Source of the DNA: an uncultured Pseudovibrio sp.
GTDB taxonomy: Bacteria > Pseudomonadota > Alphaproteobacteria > Rhizobiales > Stappiaceae
DNA: 64,000 bases
Direction: 5' to 3'
NCBI GenBank assembly: GCA_947496145.1
Contig: CANMBS010000006.1
Location: forward strand, 62,001-126,000
A program made the translations under genes and the position numbers. Positions 45,454 through 54,291 of the stretch are shown here, in pieces (positions within the stretch are counted from its first letter, which is position 1; each line of letters begins with the position of its first letter). Below the pieces are notes generated by a model. It did not search any database and was not told the origin of the DNA. It saw nothing but the letters and a program-made list of their open reading frames with translations.

Positions 45454-45957
45454 ATGCAAAAATACGATAAGATCTATGCGAAGGACGCAAGTTACTTCGG
45501 TCATACCTCTAAGCAATTTACAACACTGTTTTCAAATCTCGATTTTGTAAGTGGTACCATACTTGACCTTGGCGCAGGACAAGGACGGGATTCGATTTTT
45601 CTCGCCAAACGCGGGTACAATGTAATTGCCATAGACAGCTCAAAAGTTGGATTAGATCAGCTTCGTGAACGCGTGGAGGAGGAAGATCTTCCCATAGAGA
45701 TCGTTCATGCAGATGCCCAAGGATATACCCCTCCCCAAGATCTTGACGCGATTGTTGCTGATCGTTTCTTCCATGAGTTGCCCAACAACTCCCGCGTGAA
45801 GTTGCTGCAACGGATGATCGGACATCTCCGTCAAGGCGGTTATATGTTGATTGCTGATGACAAGAGTGTTTTGCCGAACCTGCGAGACACACTAAAGAAG
45901 GAAAAGTTTGAGGTGTTGCGAGACAAAAACGGCATCTTGTTCACCTATAAACCCTAG
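45454..45957 (+). CDS. Class I SAM-dependent methyltransferase
   Basis: A small (167-residue) Rossmann-fold methyltransferase with motif I TILDLGAGQGRDSIFLAKRG and the acidic strand end NVIAIDSSKVGLDQL. Then come VHADAQGY and a motif-IV-like LDAIVADRFFHELPN. No extra substrate domain is present, and the target is unknown; the overall shape resembles TehB/UbiE-like small enzymes. The ATG at 45454 is preferred to the preceding GTG. It lies about 95 bases after the acetyltransferase gene with no terminator between, so the two may be co-transcribed. Confidence 0.85.
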   Translation: MQKYDKIYAKDASYFGHTSKQFTTLFSNLDFVSGTILDLGAGQGRDSIFLAKRGYNVIAIDSSKVGLDQLRERVEEEDLPIEIVHADAQGYTPPQDLDAIVADRFFHELPNNSRVKLLQRMIGHLRQGGYMLIADDKSVLPNLRDTLKKEKFEVLRDKNGILFTYKP

Positions 45958-45967
45958 CCCTTTTCAT

Positions 45968-45989
45968 GGAGGTACACTCATGTGCCTCC
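45968..45989 (+). terminator. Hairpin after the methyltransferase gene
   Basis: GGAGGTAC and GTGCCTCC pair over eight bases with one wobble, eleven bases after the stop codon. No T run follows, so terminator activity is uncertain. Confidence 0.4.
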
Positions 45990-46262
45990 TCCTCGACCTT
46001 TACAAGCCTTCAAAGAACCGCACACAAAATCGTGATGCGATTTTTGGAGTTCGAAGGTTTTATAAATCACCTAAATTAACCTAAGAGAACCTCCGATATA
46101 TTAGGCTTTTCCTGCTGTAGTGTTTGAGAAATGAAGCAATTTCTCTTGTGATCGCACGATTGTGCACTCTGGTTGAACAATGCGTTTAATTGCATTTCCC
46201 AGGGTATCTGCCAAATGTAAGTCCGAGCTTGAGAAATACAGTTTTCAATATTGGAGATCACG
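45990..46262. other. Intergenic region upstream of the first yceI gene
   Basis: About 270 bases, moderately AT-rich, presumably the promoter region of the YceI-cytochrome b561-YceI unit. No small gene, tRNA or convincing operator was seen. Confidence 0.4.
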
Positions 46263-46841
46263 ATGAAAGCCCTTCGCCTCGGATTTTTCGCAGCGACTGC
46301 CTCACTTCTTGCTAGTGCAGCTGTTGCAGAACCCGTCACTTATGACGTGGACATGTCGCATGCAAACCTTGCATTCGATTATGATCACCTTGGTTACTCG
46401 ACCACAGATGGACGCTTTGGTACGTGGAAGCCTACTCTGATCATTGATGAGGAAAAACCGTCCAACTCCAAAGTAAATGTCGAGATTGACGTGAACTCAT
46501 TAAACACCTTCTGGGCGGCGCGCGATGAACATCTGAAGAGCCCTGATTTCTTCGATGTAAAGCAATTTCCGACAGCGACATTTAACTCTACAAGTGTAAA
46601 GCAACTTGGCGAAAAGCAGCTGGAAGTGACAGGCGATCTGACTATCCGCGGGATTACCAAGCAAACTGTTTTGCTGGTAGATGTAAACAAGATCGCCGAG
46701 CACCCTATGGCAAAGAAAAAGGCTGTTGGCCTTAATGCAACTACCACTTTGAAGCGTTCGGACTTTGGCATGTCTATGGCAGTTCCGTACGTGTCTGATG
46801 AAGTGAACATTAACATCAGCTTCGAAGCGACAGTTCAGTAA
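46263..46841 (+). CDS. YceI-family periplasmic lipid-binding protein (copy 1)
   Basis: YceI proteins are secreted lipocalin-like barrels that bind polyisoprenoids such as ubiquinone precursors. The ATG at 46263 (192 residues) has GGAG six bases upstream. A signal peptide ends near AVAE. The barrel motifs VDMSHANLAFDYDHLGYST, DEHLKSPDFFDVKQFPTATF and GDLTIRGITKQTVLLVDV are typical. It is followed by a cytochrome b561 and a second YceI gene, so the three likely work in one electron- or quinone-handling unit. Confidence 0.92.
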   Translation: MKALRLGFFAATASLLASAAVAEPVTYDVDMSHANLAFDYDHLGYSTTDGRFGTWKPTLIIDEEKPSNSKVNVEIDVNSLNTFWAARDEHLKSPDFFDVKQFPTATFNSTSVKQLGEKQLEVTGDLTIRGITKQTVLLVDVNKIAEHPMAKKKAVGLNATTTLKRSDFGMSMAVPYVSDEVNINISFEATVQ

Positions 46842-46897
46842 CGCATAAGGCCTGTTGGTTTCTTTTTTAAAGGCCGACAGGTTTACTCGACTCTGCC

Positions 46898-46920
46898 GGA
46901 AGGGCAGACAGGTCCCTTCC
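46898..46920 (+). other. Hairpin in the leader of the cytochrome b561 gene
   Basis: GGAAGGG (46898-46904) and CCCTTCC (46914-46920) form a perfect 7-bp stem 20 bases before the cytochrome b561 start. A weaker preceding pair, CCTGTTGG/CCGACAGG, spans about 46851-46881. They may limit read-through or translation. Confidence 0.4.
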
Positions 46921-46939
46921 CGCGACCCTAGGATTTTCC

Positions 46940-47509
46940 ATGATCAGAAACACACGCACCACCTATGGTACTGTGGCTATTACCTTACACTGGATTATAG
47001 CTGCGCTCATAATTGGAATGCTTGGGGTTGGGCTTTACATGGTGAGGCAGCCACTTTTTGAACCATCGACTTTTACCCTTTACCAGCTTCACAAGTCTGT
47101 CGGGTTTGTTGTGCTGGCACTAGTAGCCCTGCGCATCTTATGGAAAATCACCAGCATAACGCCTGAGCTGCCTACCGAAATTCCGTTGTGGGAGAAGCTG
47201 GCTGCACATCTGGGGCATTTTAGCCTCTATGTGCTAATGTTCCTTATGCCTCTTTCAGGATGGTTACTGGTTTCATCCAGTCCACTTGGTCTTCCGTCAG
47301 TATTCTTTAACCTCTTTGAAATTCCCCACCTACCAATACCTGAGTTTTTGGGGCAAAAAGCGCAAGTGTCCACGTTTGTTACCGCTGTTCATGGATGGGC
47401 TGCATATGTGCTCATTGCAGTAATCCTTGTCCATATTGGTGCTGCACTTAAGCATTACTTCCTATCCAAGGACAAGGTCTTACAGCGTATGTTGTCCTCA
47501 AAATCATAA
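46940..47509 (+). CDS. Cytochrome b561 family membrane protein
   Basis: A four-helix di-heme inner-membrane protein that passes electrons from quinol. The 189-residue sequence has helices at about residues 12-33, 50-70, 90-110 and 148-168. Candidate heme-ligand histidines lie in ITLHWIIAAL, YQLHKSVGFVVL, HLGHFSLYVL and AVHGWAAYVLIAVILVHIG. AGGA lies seven bases before the ATG. It sits between two YceI genes; in E. coli yceI is likewise next to a b561 gene (yceJ), supporting a functional link. Confidence 0.92.
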   Translation: MIRNTRTTYGTVAITLHWIIAALIIGMLGVGLYMVRQPLFEPSTFTLYQLHKSVGFVVLALVALRILWKITSITPELPTEIPLWEKLAAHLGHFSLYVLMFLMPLSGWLLVSSSPLGLPSVFFNLFEIPHLPIPEFLGQKAQVSTFVTAVHGWAAYVLIAVILVHIGAALKHYFLSKDKVLQRMLSSKS

Positions 47510-47529
47510 ATGAGGACATGGAGAAAACC

Positions 47530-48099
47530 ATGAGACAATTGAGTAGTTTATTCCTAAAAGCCAGCGTATTTATGGTTTTCATTTTAGTTGGTGCAGCAGC
47601 GACCGCTTCAGCAGATGAATGGTATGTGGACCGCAATAAGAGCACTCTTGGATTTGAGGTGGTGAATAACGGAAAAACTGTTACCGGAACTTTCTCAACC
47701 TGGAATGCAAAGATCATTTTTGATAGGGATGAGCTGGACAAAGCTCAAATTCAGGCCACCATTATTACTGGTAGCGTGAAGACAGAGGATGCCCAAGCAG
47801 CAGGTGCGATAACTACCGCGCAGTGGCTTAATATCTCCAGCTACCCGGATGCAGTTTTCCGCGTCGACAATGTGGTCCCGGCTGGAGGTGATTTGTATGA
47901 GGCCGCAGGAACTTTAGAGCTGAAAGGCGTTAAGATCGCTGTGTTTCTTCCCTTTACGCTCATCATTGAAGGCAACACAGCTCACGCAGTTGGGGAGGCA
48001 ACGCTTTCTCGCAGTGACTTCAAAATCGGAGATGGCGTTCCAGACAGTACCGTAGGCAACAAGGTCACCGTAAAGCTTGACCTTTACGCAACACGTTGA
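47530..48099 (+). CDS. YceI-family periplasmic protein (copy 2)
   Basis: A second YceI-like protein, distinct in sequence from copy 1. The ATG at 47530 (189 residues) has GGAG six bases upstream; an in-frame ATG at 47518 overlaps that site. A signal peptide ends near TASA. Barrel motifs include DRNKSTLGFEVVNNGKTVTG, AQWLNISSYPDAVFRVDNV and AAGTLELKGVKIAVFLPFTL, with ATLSRSDFKIGDG at the end. It lies 20 bases after the b561 gene and is closed by a terminator, so it is the last gene of the unit. Confidence 0.9.
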   Translation: MRQLSSLFLKASVFMVFILVGAAATASADEWYVDRNKSTLGFEVVNNGKTVTGTFSTWNAKIIFDRDELDKAQIQATIITGSVKTEDAQAAGAITTAQWLNISSYPDAVFRVDNVVPAGGDLYEAAGTLELKGVKIAVFLPFTLIIEGNTAHAVGEATLSRSDFKIGDGVPDSTVGNKVTVKLDLYATR

Positions 48100-48185
48100 T
48101 GTTGTGCCTTTAGGAGGGGTTTCAATTTTTCCACGTACCCTCCCGTCCATTTGGTCAATTCTAATAGATTTAACGTATTTTCTAT

Positions 48186-48213
48186 GCCGAGGGGCTTTGC
48201 CCCTCGGCTTTTT
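48186..48213 (+). terminator. Intrinsic terminator after the YceI/b561 unit
   Basis: GCCGAGGGGC-TTT-GCCCCTCGGC is a perfect 10-bp GC-rich stem followed by TTTTTCC. It lies 87 bases after the second yceI stop and 70 before the fumarase start. Confidence 0.95.
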
Positions 48214-48282
48214 CCTTATAAAACGGCGCTCAGCAAATCAAAAGTGTGCACTTCGCGCACCATTCAGCCAGAGATTGCCAAT

Positions 48283-49917
48283 ATGTCAGAAACCCTCACG
48301 CCAGATTATGTTCACACCTCTCTGTTCCCATTGGGCAAAGACAAAACTCCGTATCGCAAGCTGACTTCAGACTTTGTGAGCGAAGTGGAGTTTGATGGTG
48401 AGACGGTTCTTAAAGTTGAACAGGAAGGCCTGCGCCTGCTTGCTGAGGAGGCCTTTAAAGACATTAACCATTTTCTACGCCCGTCCCATCTGGAACAGCT
48501 GCGTAAAATTCTGGATGATCCTGAGGCGACCGCCAACGATAAGTTTGTTGCTTTTGATCTGATGAAGAACGCCAGTATTGCAGCGGCGGGCGTGCTGCCA
48601 ATGTGTCAGGATACAGGCACCGCTATTGTCATGGGCAAGAAGGGCCGCAAAATCTGGACCAATGGTAAGGATGAAGCCGCGCTGGGTGAAGGTGCCAGAG
48701 ATGCGTATTTCAAAAAGAACCTGCGTTACTCTCAGTTGGCACCACTTTCCATGTTCGAGGAAAAGAACACCAAGAACAATATGCCTGCGCAGATTGAACT
48801 GTATTCTGAAGGCGATGATGCCTACAAATTCCTGTTCATGGCAAAAGGCGGCGGCTCTGCAAACAAAACCTTCCTTTTTCAGGGAACACCGAGCCTTTTG
48901 ACTAAGGAACGCATGATTGATTTTCTGAAAGAGAAGATCCTAACGCTTGGAACTGCGGCCTGCCCTCCTTACCATTTGGCAATTGTAATCGGCGGTACCT
49001 CTGCTGAGCTTAACCTGAAGAGCGTCAAACTGGCCTCCGCCCGTTATCTGGATGAACTGCCAACGGAAGGTTCTGAAGGTGGTCATGCCTTCCGTGATCT
49101 GGAAATGGAAGCGGAGATACATAAACTCACCCAATCAAGCGGTGTTGGTGCTCAGTTTGGCGGTAAATACTTCTGTCATGATGTGCGTGTGATCCGTTTG
49201 CCTCGTCACGGTGCATCTTTGCCAATTGGTATCGGTGTTTCCTGCTCTGCGGACCGGCAGGCGACTGGTAAGATCACAAAAGATGGCATTTTCCTTGAGG
49301 AACTGGAACGTAATCCTGAAGTTTATATGCCCGAAGTGACTGACAGCGATCTTTCTGAGGATGTTGTTAAAGTTGATCTGACACGTCCGATGAGCGAAAT
49401 TCTTGGTGAGCTGACAAAACACCCAACCAAGACCCGCCTTTCGTTGACTGGACCGCTGATTGTGGCACGTGATCTTGCTCACTCCAAACTGCGTGATCGC
49501 CTTGAAGCTGGTGAACCATTGCCGGACTACATCAAGAACCACCCAGTTTATTATGCTGGACCTGCCAAGACACCGGAAGGGATGCCATCTGGATCTTTCG
49601 GCCCGACAACAGCTGGCCGTATGGACGCTTATGTTGATCAGTTTCAGGCTGCGGGCGGGTCGATGGTTATGTTAGCAAAAGGCAACCGTTCTGCTGGTGT
49701 ACGCCGCGCCTGCCAGGCTCACGGCGGTTTCTATCTGGGTTCAATCGGAGGTCCTGCTGCGCGCCTTGCGCAAGACTGCATCAAGAGCGTTGAAGTGGTT
49801 GAGTATGAAGAACTTGGCATGGAAGCGGTTTGGAAAATCGAAGTTGAGGATTTCCCTGCCTTTATCGTCGTGGATGACAAAGGCAATGACTTCTTTAAAG
49901 AGCTGAACTTAAGCTAA
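48283..49917 (+). CDS. fumA: Class I fumarate hydratase (iron-sulfur)
   Basis: The enzyme interconverts fumarate and malate in the citric-acid cycle using an oxygen-sensitive 4Fe-4S cluster. The ATG at 48283 (544 residues) gives [20 protein letters not shown], the usual class I start; the longer frame to 48151 runs through the upstream terminator. Cluster-ligand candidates are the cysteines in [37 protein letters not shown] and [14 protein letters not shown]. The C-terminal beta domain contains [20 protein letters not shown]. It is monocistronic with a clear terminator. Confidence 0.95.
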   Translation: MSETLTPDYVHTSLFPLGKDKTPYRKLTSDFVSEVEFDGETVLKVEQEGLRLLAEEAFKDINHFLRPSHLEQLRKILDDPEATANDKFVAFDLMKNASIAAAGVLPMCQDTGTAIVMGKKGRKIWTNGKDEAALGEGARDAYFKKNLRYSQLAPLSMFEEKNTKNNMPAQIELYSEGDDAYKFLFMAKGGGSANKTFLFQGTPSLLTKERMIDFLKEKILTLGTAACPPYHLAIVIGGTSAELNLKSVKLASARYLDELPTEGSEGGHAFRDLEMEAEIHKLTQSSGVGAQFGGKYFCHDVRVIRLPRHGASLPIGIGVSCSADRQATGKITKDGIFLEELERNPEVYMPEVTDSDLSEDVVKVDLTRPMSEILGELTKHPTKTRLSLTGPLIVARDLAHSKLRDRLEAGEPLPDYIKNHPVYYAGPAKTPEGMPSGSFGPTTAGRMDAYVDQFQAAGGSMVMLAKGNRSAGVRRACQAHGGFYLGSIGGPAARLAQDCIKSVEVVEYEELGMEAVWKIEVEDFPAFIVVDDKGNDFFKELNLS

Positions 49918-49942
49918 CTGTTTGTTTATGCAGCTGATTGTT

Positions 49943-49970
49943 ACAGGGGCATCCTACGGGGTGCCCCTTT
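49943..49970 (+). terminator. Intrinsic terminator of the fumarase gene
   Basis: AGGGGCA and TGCCCCT form a 7-bp stem with a ten-base loop, followed by TTTTG. It begins 25 bases past the fumarase stop. Confidence 0.88.
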
Positions 49971-50277
49971 TTGTTGGCACCAAAATATACAATTTCATTT
50001 AAGCGCGAACTAAATTATATTTTTTCATTATTTTATTGCCTATCTAACTCGCGTTTTATGCTTGTTCAAATCAAGCTCGTGCAGAATAAGAGTTAGCTTC
50101 TAACATCTCCATCCAGAATTCTTTTTCTATAATAGGCATCTAGCGCTAGTTGTGGCTTTTAAAGGTGCACTCATTAATAGATTTGATAGCGAAAGCTGCG
50201 AGCGTTCTCCTACTCGCTGCATAAATTCCCTCATGCAAACGAGATAAAACAAACAACAATATCCCAGGGGGTACTCA
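49971..50277. other. Intergenic region upstream of the L,D-transpeptidase gene
   Basis: About 300 AT-rich bases holding the promoter of the downstream gene. No coding frame, tRNA or repeat is recognisable. Confidence 0.4.
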
Positions 50278-50877
50278 ATGCGCATACTTATCGCGAGTGT
50301 TGCTCTTTGCTTTGCAGCAGCACTATTTACCGGGACTCAGGCAGACGCTGCGGCTTCTGGAAAGTTCTTTGATCACTCCACTAAGAAGTGGGTTACCTAC
50401 GGCAGGTCCCATCACGGAAAATCTCCCATTAAGCGCAAGCAAGTCAGGTATGGTGGGTCGTATAGCCCAAATACAATCATCATCAGCACAAAAGATCGTC
50501 GCTTATACCACATTCGCGACAACGGTACTGCAATGGTCTATGGCGTTGGCGTTGGGCGTGAAGGCTTTCAATGGTCGGGTACGCACCGCATCACCCGCAA
50601 GGCAGAGTGGCCGAGCTGGACACCACCAAAGGTAATGATCGAGCGGGAGCGCCGCAAAGGACGCACTCTCCCAAGCTTCATGAAGGGTGGACCTGAAAAC
50701 CCATTAGGTGCCCGTGCTATGTATATCGGCAACACCATCTACCGAATCCATGGGTCAAATGAGCCCTGGACCATTGGGTCTGCTGTCTCATCTGGCTGTA
50801 TAAGAATGGCGAATGAGGATGTCATTCACCTTTATGAGAATGTGAAGGTCGGTACCAAGGTTGTTGTTTTACGATAG
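50278..50877 (+). CDS. L,D-transpeptidase (YkuD domain)
   Basis: This periplasmic enzyme forms 3-3 peptidoglycan cross-links or attaches proteins to peptidoglycan. The 199-residue product has a signal peptide (about residues 1-25). Its YkuD domain begins NTIIISTKDRRLYHIRDNGT. The catalytic block YRIHGSNEPWTIGSAVSSGC with IRM following provides the His and Cys (Cys at about 178). AGGGGG lies before the ATG. It is monocistronic and followed by a hairpin. Confidence 0.93.
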   Translation: MRILIASVALCFAAALFTGTQADAAASGKFFDHSTKKWVTYGRSHHGKSPIKRKQVRYGGSYSPNTIIISTKDRRLYHIRDNGTAMVYGVGVGREGFQWSGTHRITRKAEWPSWTPPKVMIERERRKGRTLPSFMKGGPENPLGARAMYIGNTIYRIHGSNEPWTIGSAVSSGCIRMANEDVIHLYENVKVGTKVVVLR

Positions 50878-50884
50878 GGAATAT

Positions 50885-50907
50885 GGGGTTGGCTGGTTGC
50901 CAGCCCC
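50885..50907. terminator. Hairpin between convergent L,D-transpeptidase and DUF971 genes
   Basis: GGGGTTGGC and GCCAGCCCC pair over nine bases with one wobble, filling the 31-base gap between convergent stops. There is no long T run on either side; it is probably a weak two-way terminator. Confidence 0.6.
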
Positions 50908-50908
50908 A

Positions 50909-51274
50909 TCATCCTGCCTCTCGCGTCAGGCGCCGCTCTTTTAGTTCATTCAGATAGCGATTCCATAAAAACTCTTGTTGCTCGTTTAGATCCTCAAAGT
51001 ATGACCAGGTAAAGATACCGGTATCATGCAGATCATCAAACACCAGCTTGACTGCATAATTGCCAACCGGTTCAATTCCGATGATGACTACCTGACGTTT
51101 CCCACCGATCACTTTTCGTTGATCAGGGCCGTGTCCTTGCACCTCTGCTGAGGGAGACATGACACGAAGAAACTCTGAGGAAAAAGTGGCTTTCAATCCG
51201 TCATCAAAGGTAATTTCAAGGTTATGACCTGCATTTTGTAGGTTTATTTGCGTAGGCCAACGTGTATCTTTCAT
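50909..51274 (-). CDS. DUF971 protein (gamma-butyrobetaine hydroxylase-like N-terminal domain)
   Basis: A small 121-residue single-domain protein of the DUF971 family, which matches the N-terminal zinc-ribbon-like domain of gamma-butyrobetaine hydroxylases. It also occurs in Fe-S-linked and Mrp-fused proteins. Visible features are WPTQINLQNAGHNLEITFDD, LRVMSPSAEVQGHG and VKLVFDDLHDTGIFTWSYFE. The ATG follows AAGGA. It is divergent from moaA. The mrp gene lies 3 kb away, which is suggestive because DUF971 and Mrp are sometimes linked. Confidence 0.85.
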   Translation of the reverse strand: MKDTRWPTQINLQNAGHNLEITFDDGLKATFSSEFLRVMSPSAEVQGHGPDQRKVIGGKRQVVIIGIEPVGNYAVKLVFDDLHDTGIFTWSYFEDLNEQQEFLWNRYLNELKERRLTREAG

Positions 51275-51461
51275 CGTTTTTTATCCTTGCCGGATTTAAA
51301 GGGACTGAGTATTCCTAGGTTGGGATAATATGCGAGTGGTTCGGCAAATTTCCCCAAGCAAATCTGGAAGAACTCCTTAGGAGTGGATTGACGCTAACTC
51401 ATTGCCAGCTACATTAGAACCACTAAGGATGTTGGTTGAAGAGATACCGGGGGACGTTTTT

Positions 51462-52496
51462 ATGGGAGAGCATGCACGAGGCCAGCAGCATAGTTCCTCG
51501 CCAGCCTTAATAGACCCGTTTGGACGAGCTGTAACCTATTTACGTGTTTCGGTAACGGACCGCTGTGACTTGCGCTGTGTTTATTGTATGTCAGAACACA
51601 TGACTTTCCTGCCCAAAAAAGACGTACTTTCGTTAGAAGAGCTGGATCGTTTATGCAGCGTCTTCATTGAAAAGGGGGTTCGCAAAATCCGGTTGACTGG
51701 TGGCGAGCCGCTCGTTCGCAAGAACATTATGAGTTTTATCCGTGGACTCAAACGTCATATAGATAGCGGTGCATTAGATGAACTGACGGTTACCACCAAT
51801 GGAACGCAGTTAGAGCGCTTTGCAGAAGAATTGTATGACGCTGGTGTGCGTCGTATCAACGTATCCCTTGATACCCTAAGCGCGGAGAAGTTTAAGGATG
51901 TCACGCGATGGGGGGATATCCAGAAGGTCTTTGATGGCATCACAGCGGCACAAAAGACTGGCTTGAAGATAAAGCTCAATGCGGTTGCATTAAAGAATTT
52001 TAATGAGGATGAGCTTGTTCCTATGGTTGAATGGGCGCATTCACGTGGTCACGACATCACCTTCATTGAGACTATGCCACTTGGCGAAATTGATGGTGAC
52101 CGTAATGACCAGTATCTGCCTCTCAGTGAAGTGCGGAAAGCGCTTTCAGCAAAATACACTTTAGAAGATATTTCCTATAAAACAGGTGGACCTGCACGCT
52201 ACATGCGCCTTAAGGAGACAGACGGTCGCCTTGGCTTCATTACGCCAATGACGCATAATTTTTGTGAAAGCTGTAATCGCGTACGAGTAACTTGCACAGG
52301 GCAGTTGTTTATGTGTCTTGGGCAGGAAGATCAAAAAGACTTGCGTGCAGCGCTACGCGCCTCTGAAGGCAATGAAGTGCTATCTGAAGCTATTGATGCT
52401 GCAATTGCACGGAAACCAAAAGGGCACGATTTCATAATTGATCGTGAAAGCAAGCCAGCTTCTGTCTCACGTCATATGAGTATGACTGGTGGGTAA
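51462..52496 (+). CDS. moaA: GTP 3',8-cyclase MoaA (molybdenum cofactor step 1)
   Basis: MoaA is a radical-SAM enzyme that starts molybdopterin synthesis from GTP. The ATG at 51462 (344 residues) follows GGGGGA; in-frame upstream starts at 51402 (TTG) and 51429 (ATG) are weaker. The radical-SAM cluster motif is [14 protein letters not shown] (CX3CX2C). The C-terminal cluster is [13 protein letters not shown] and MCLG. The protein ends with the functionally important Gly-Gly. The partner genes moaC and moaB/D/E are not nearby, but mobA and moeA lie 7-8 kb downstream. Confidence 0.95.
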   Translation: MGEHARGQQHSSSPALIDPFGRAVTYLRVSVTDRCDLRCVYCMSEHMTFLPKKDVLSLEELDRLCSVFIEKGVRKIRLTGGEPLVRKNIMSFIRGLKRHIDSGALDELTVTTNGTQLERFAEELYDAGVRRINVSLDTLSAEKFKDVTRWGDIQKVFDGITAAQKTGLKIKLNAVALKNFNEDELVPMVEWAHSRGHDITFIETMPLGEIDGDRNDQYLPLSEVRKALSAKYTLEDISYKTGGPARYMRLKETDGRLGFITPMTHNFCESCNRVRVTCTGQLFMCLGQEDQKDLRAALRASEGNEVLSEAIDAAIARKPKGHDFIIDRESKPASVSRHMSMTGG

Positions 52497-52520
52497 TACA
52501 ATTTGGTGGCTCGGATTTGC

Positions 52521-52550
52521 CGTCCCAGCAGCCCTAGAGCTGCTGGGACG
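52521..52550. terminator. Perfect hairpin between moaA and the Flp pilin gene
   Basis: CGTCCCAGCAGC and GCTGCTGGGACG form a perfect 12-bp stem with loop CCTAGA, midway between convergent stops. It lacks a T run but is stable enough to act as a two-way transcription end. Confidence 0.7.
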
Positions 52551-52557
52551 AATACTC

Positions 52558-52776
52558 TTAGCCGTCGCTGCCGCCGCTATCAGGAGCTGGTGCAGCAGAT
52601 ACGATCCCTTTCAACACTTCTGAAATACGGTTGAATACACCTGAAAGCTCAGTGCCAAGCAGACTGACTGCACCAATAATAAAAACTGCGATCAAACCAG
52701 CAAGAATTCCATACTCAATTGCTGTCGCGCCTGACTCGTCTTTCAAAAATTTTACGAGCATTGATTTAAACTCCAT
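52558..52776 (-). CDS. Flp/Fap-type IVb pilin, orphan
   Basis: A 72-residue small pilin of the tight-adherence kind. The start ATG at 52776 has AGGG six bases upstream; ATG 52761 is an alternative. The prepilin pattern is KFLKDESGATAIEYGILAGL: a charged leader, then Gly-Ala with the hydrophobic helix and the Glu-Tyr pair of Flp. The tail is Pro/Gly/Ser/Asp-rich. No prepilin peptidase, secretin or ATPase gene of a tad cluster is nearby, so it must rely on machinery encoded elsewhere. Confidence 0.9.
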   Translation of the reverse strand: MEFKSMLVKFLKDESGATAIEYGILAGLIAVFIIGAVSLLGTELSGVFNRISEVLKGIVSAAPAPDSGGSDG

Positions 52777-53343
52777 TTTGAACCCTAGTAGCCCCACTCC
52801 TCATCGGGACCAAGATCAAGGTAGAGCTCCATTTCTTGCCAATTTATGAATCAAATTCGCCGCATATTTTCAGTTAATCGAGGAAAAGTAAGGAAGCCCG
52901 CTTAATCGATAATTCATGAGTTATTACTTACGCATATTTGCGAAATAACTAGTTGATTTTTCTTATTTTTCTCAAATACATTCCAGAGCGTGAGTTTTAA
53001 TGATTTATTTACTCTAGTTTTCAATTGCTTATCTTTACAGTGCATAGCTCTTACTCTTATCAAAAGTACCTGCTTTTTTCTTCCTAGTGCACCGTCTCAT
53101 ACATGAAAAACGCCAGATAATTCGAAGTATCCTGTGAAATGTTCGGGAACGTTCAGATCGTCCGCGTAGTATGAGTGCTTGCATATTTGTTGAGCGCTCT
53201 GAGTGTAATACTGAGGTATTTTTCCTGCTTAACTGTTCCGTCATCAAACTCTCCAAACTTTTTATGTTTGAACAATAGTCTTGTGGCGAAACATCTGACA
53301 AACGAGTAATTTCAATCTTTCAATTCAATTTTTTTGAGGCGAA
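52777..53343. other. Intergenic region between flp pilin and LysR genes
   Basis: These 570 bases are AT-rich and hold the divergent promoters of the pilin and LysR genes. TTAATCGA occurs twice as a direct repeat (52874-52881 and 52902-52909), which could be a regulator site. An 88-codon minus-strand frame (53035-53301) has no ribosome-binding site or protein-like pattern. Confidence 0.45.
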
Positions 53344-54252
53344 ATGAGATACACACTTCCTGCACTTAATTCATTCAAGGCGTTTGAATGCGTCGCAAGG
53401 CATATGAGCTTTGTCAAGGCCGCTGATGAATTGAACCTGACGCCATCAGCATTGAGTTATCAAATCAAGACACTTGAGGAGCAACTACAGACTCAGTTGT
53501 TTACTCGCCTCAACCGCATGATCGAACTGACAGATGCAGGACGGCTGTTATTGCCTGGTGTTGAATCTGGCTTAGAACGCTTCAGTGAAGCTGTCGCACG
53601 TGTCAAAGGCACAGGCGAAGACAATGTTCTTGTCATATCGACAGGCCCAGGCACTGCCTCGAAAGTAATTGCTCCTAAAGTCCATCGGTTCATTGCCGCC
53701 AATCCTGAGATCGAGCTGCGCATTTCCGCAGGCTTGAAGCTCGTAGATTTTTACAGAGATGGTATTGATTTAGGCCTTCGCTTCGGACGAGGTCCTTACC
53801 CAGGCTTGCATGTTGATCATCTGATGGATGATCATCTTACACCAGTCTGCTCTCCTCAACTGGCAGCGGACATAAAGAAACCTGAGGACCTTCGGAATTT
53901 CATGTTGTTGCAAGAGGACAGTATGGCAACTTTTCCCGATGCGCCCAGTTGGAAGGAATGGCTGACCGCTGCTGGCGTAAAGAACCCTGACTGGTCTGAA
54001 AAAGGGCTCCGCTTTTCGCAGATCGATCACGCTCAGGAAGCTGCAATCGAAGGGACCGGGGTGTTGTTAGGCCGGAAGATTCTAAGCGCTCACGACAGGC
54101 GTCTGGGTTTGCTTACCGCACCATTTAATTTGGAGATTCCCGCGACGGGTCATTACATGCTTGTTGGTCTGGAAAAAACCTTTCGAAAGCGCAAGTGTGT
54201 CATGTTTATTGAATGGATAAAGGCAGAGCTGGAAGAGCTCTGCCTTTCCTGA
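53344..54252 (+). CDS. LysR-family transcriptional regulator (GcvA-like)
   Basis: A 302-residue LysR regulator. The N-terminal winged helix reads LPALNSFKAFECVARHMSFV, KAADELNLTPSALSYQIKTL, then EEQLQTQLFTRLNRMIELTD. A C-terminal effector domain of periplasmic-binding-protein type follows. The RY-LPALNSF start is typical of the GcvA subgroup, often controlling amino-acid or beta-lactamase genes; the target here is unknown. The neighbours (an upstream divergent pilin and a downstream convergent mrp) give no clear target. The last 30 bases of the gene form a hairpin. Confidence 0.92.
   Translation: MRYTLPALNSFKAFECVARHMSFVKAADELNLTPSALSYQIKTLEEQLQTQLFTRLNRMIELTDAGRLLLPGVESGLERFSEAVARVKGTGEDNVLVISTGPGTASKVIAPKVHRFIAANPEIELRISAGLKLVDFYRDGIDLGLRFGRGPYPGLHVDHLMDDHLTPVCSPQLAADIKKPEDLRNFMLLQEDSMATFPDAPSWKEWLTAAGVKNPDWSEKGLRFSQIDHAQEAAIEGTGVLLGRKILSAHDRRLGLLTAPFNLEIPATGHYMLVGLEKTFRKRKCVMFIEWIKAELEELCLS
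54219..54247. terminator. Hairpin embedded in the 3' end of the LysR gene
   Basis: AAAGGCAGAGCT and AGCTCTGCCTTT form a perfect 12-bp stem with loop GGAAG. It lies wholly inside the final codons of the LysR gene, ending two bases before the stop codon. It probably terminates transcription of the convergent mrp gene, whose transcript runs toward it, or of both genes. Confidence 0.65.
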
Positions 54253-54291
54253 AAGACATTCAAGTGGCGCACTGCATCAACAGCCAGAAGA

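Noticed and set aside
48151-48282. A 44-residue N-terminal extension of the fumarase
   Set aside because: The extension would be translated through an evident intrinsic terminator at 48186-48213; the ATG at 48283 matches family starts.
51275-51461. Molybdenum-cofactor riboswitch upstream of moaA
   Set aside because: Only a short ACTCC-TTA-GGAGT palindrome is present; the conserved core of that riboswitch class could not be recognised.
53035-53301. An 88-codon minus-strand frame between the pilin and LysR genes
   Set aside because: No start signal, very basic random-looking sequence, and AT-rich surroundings typical of a promoter region.
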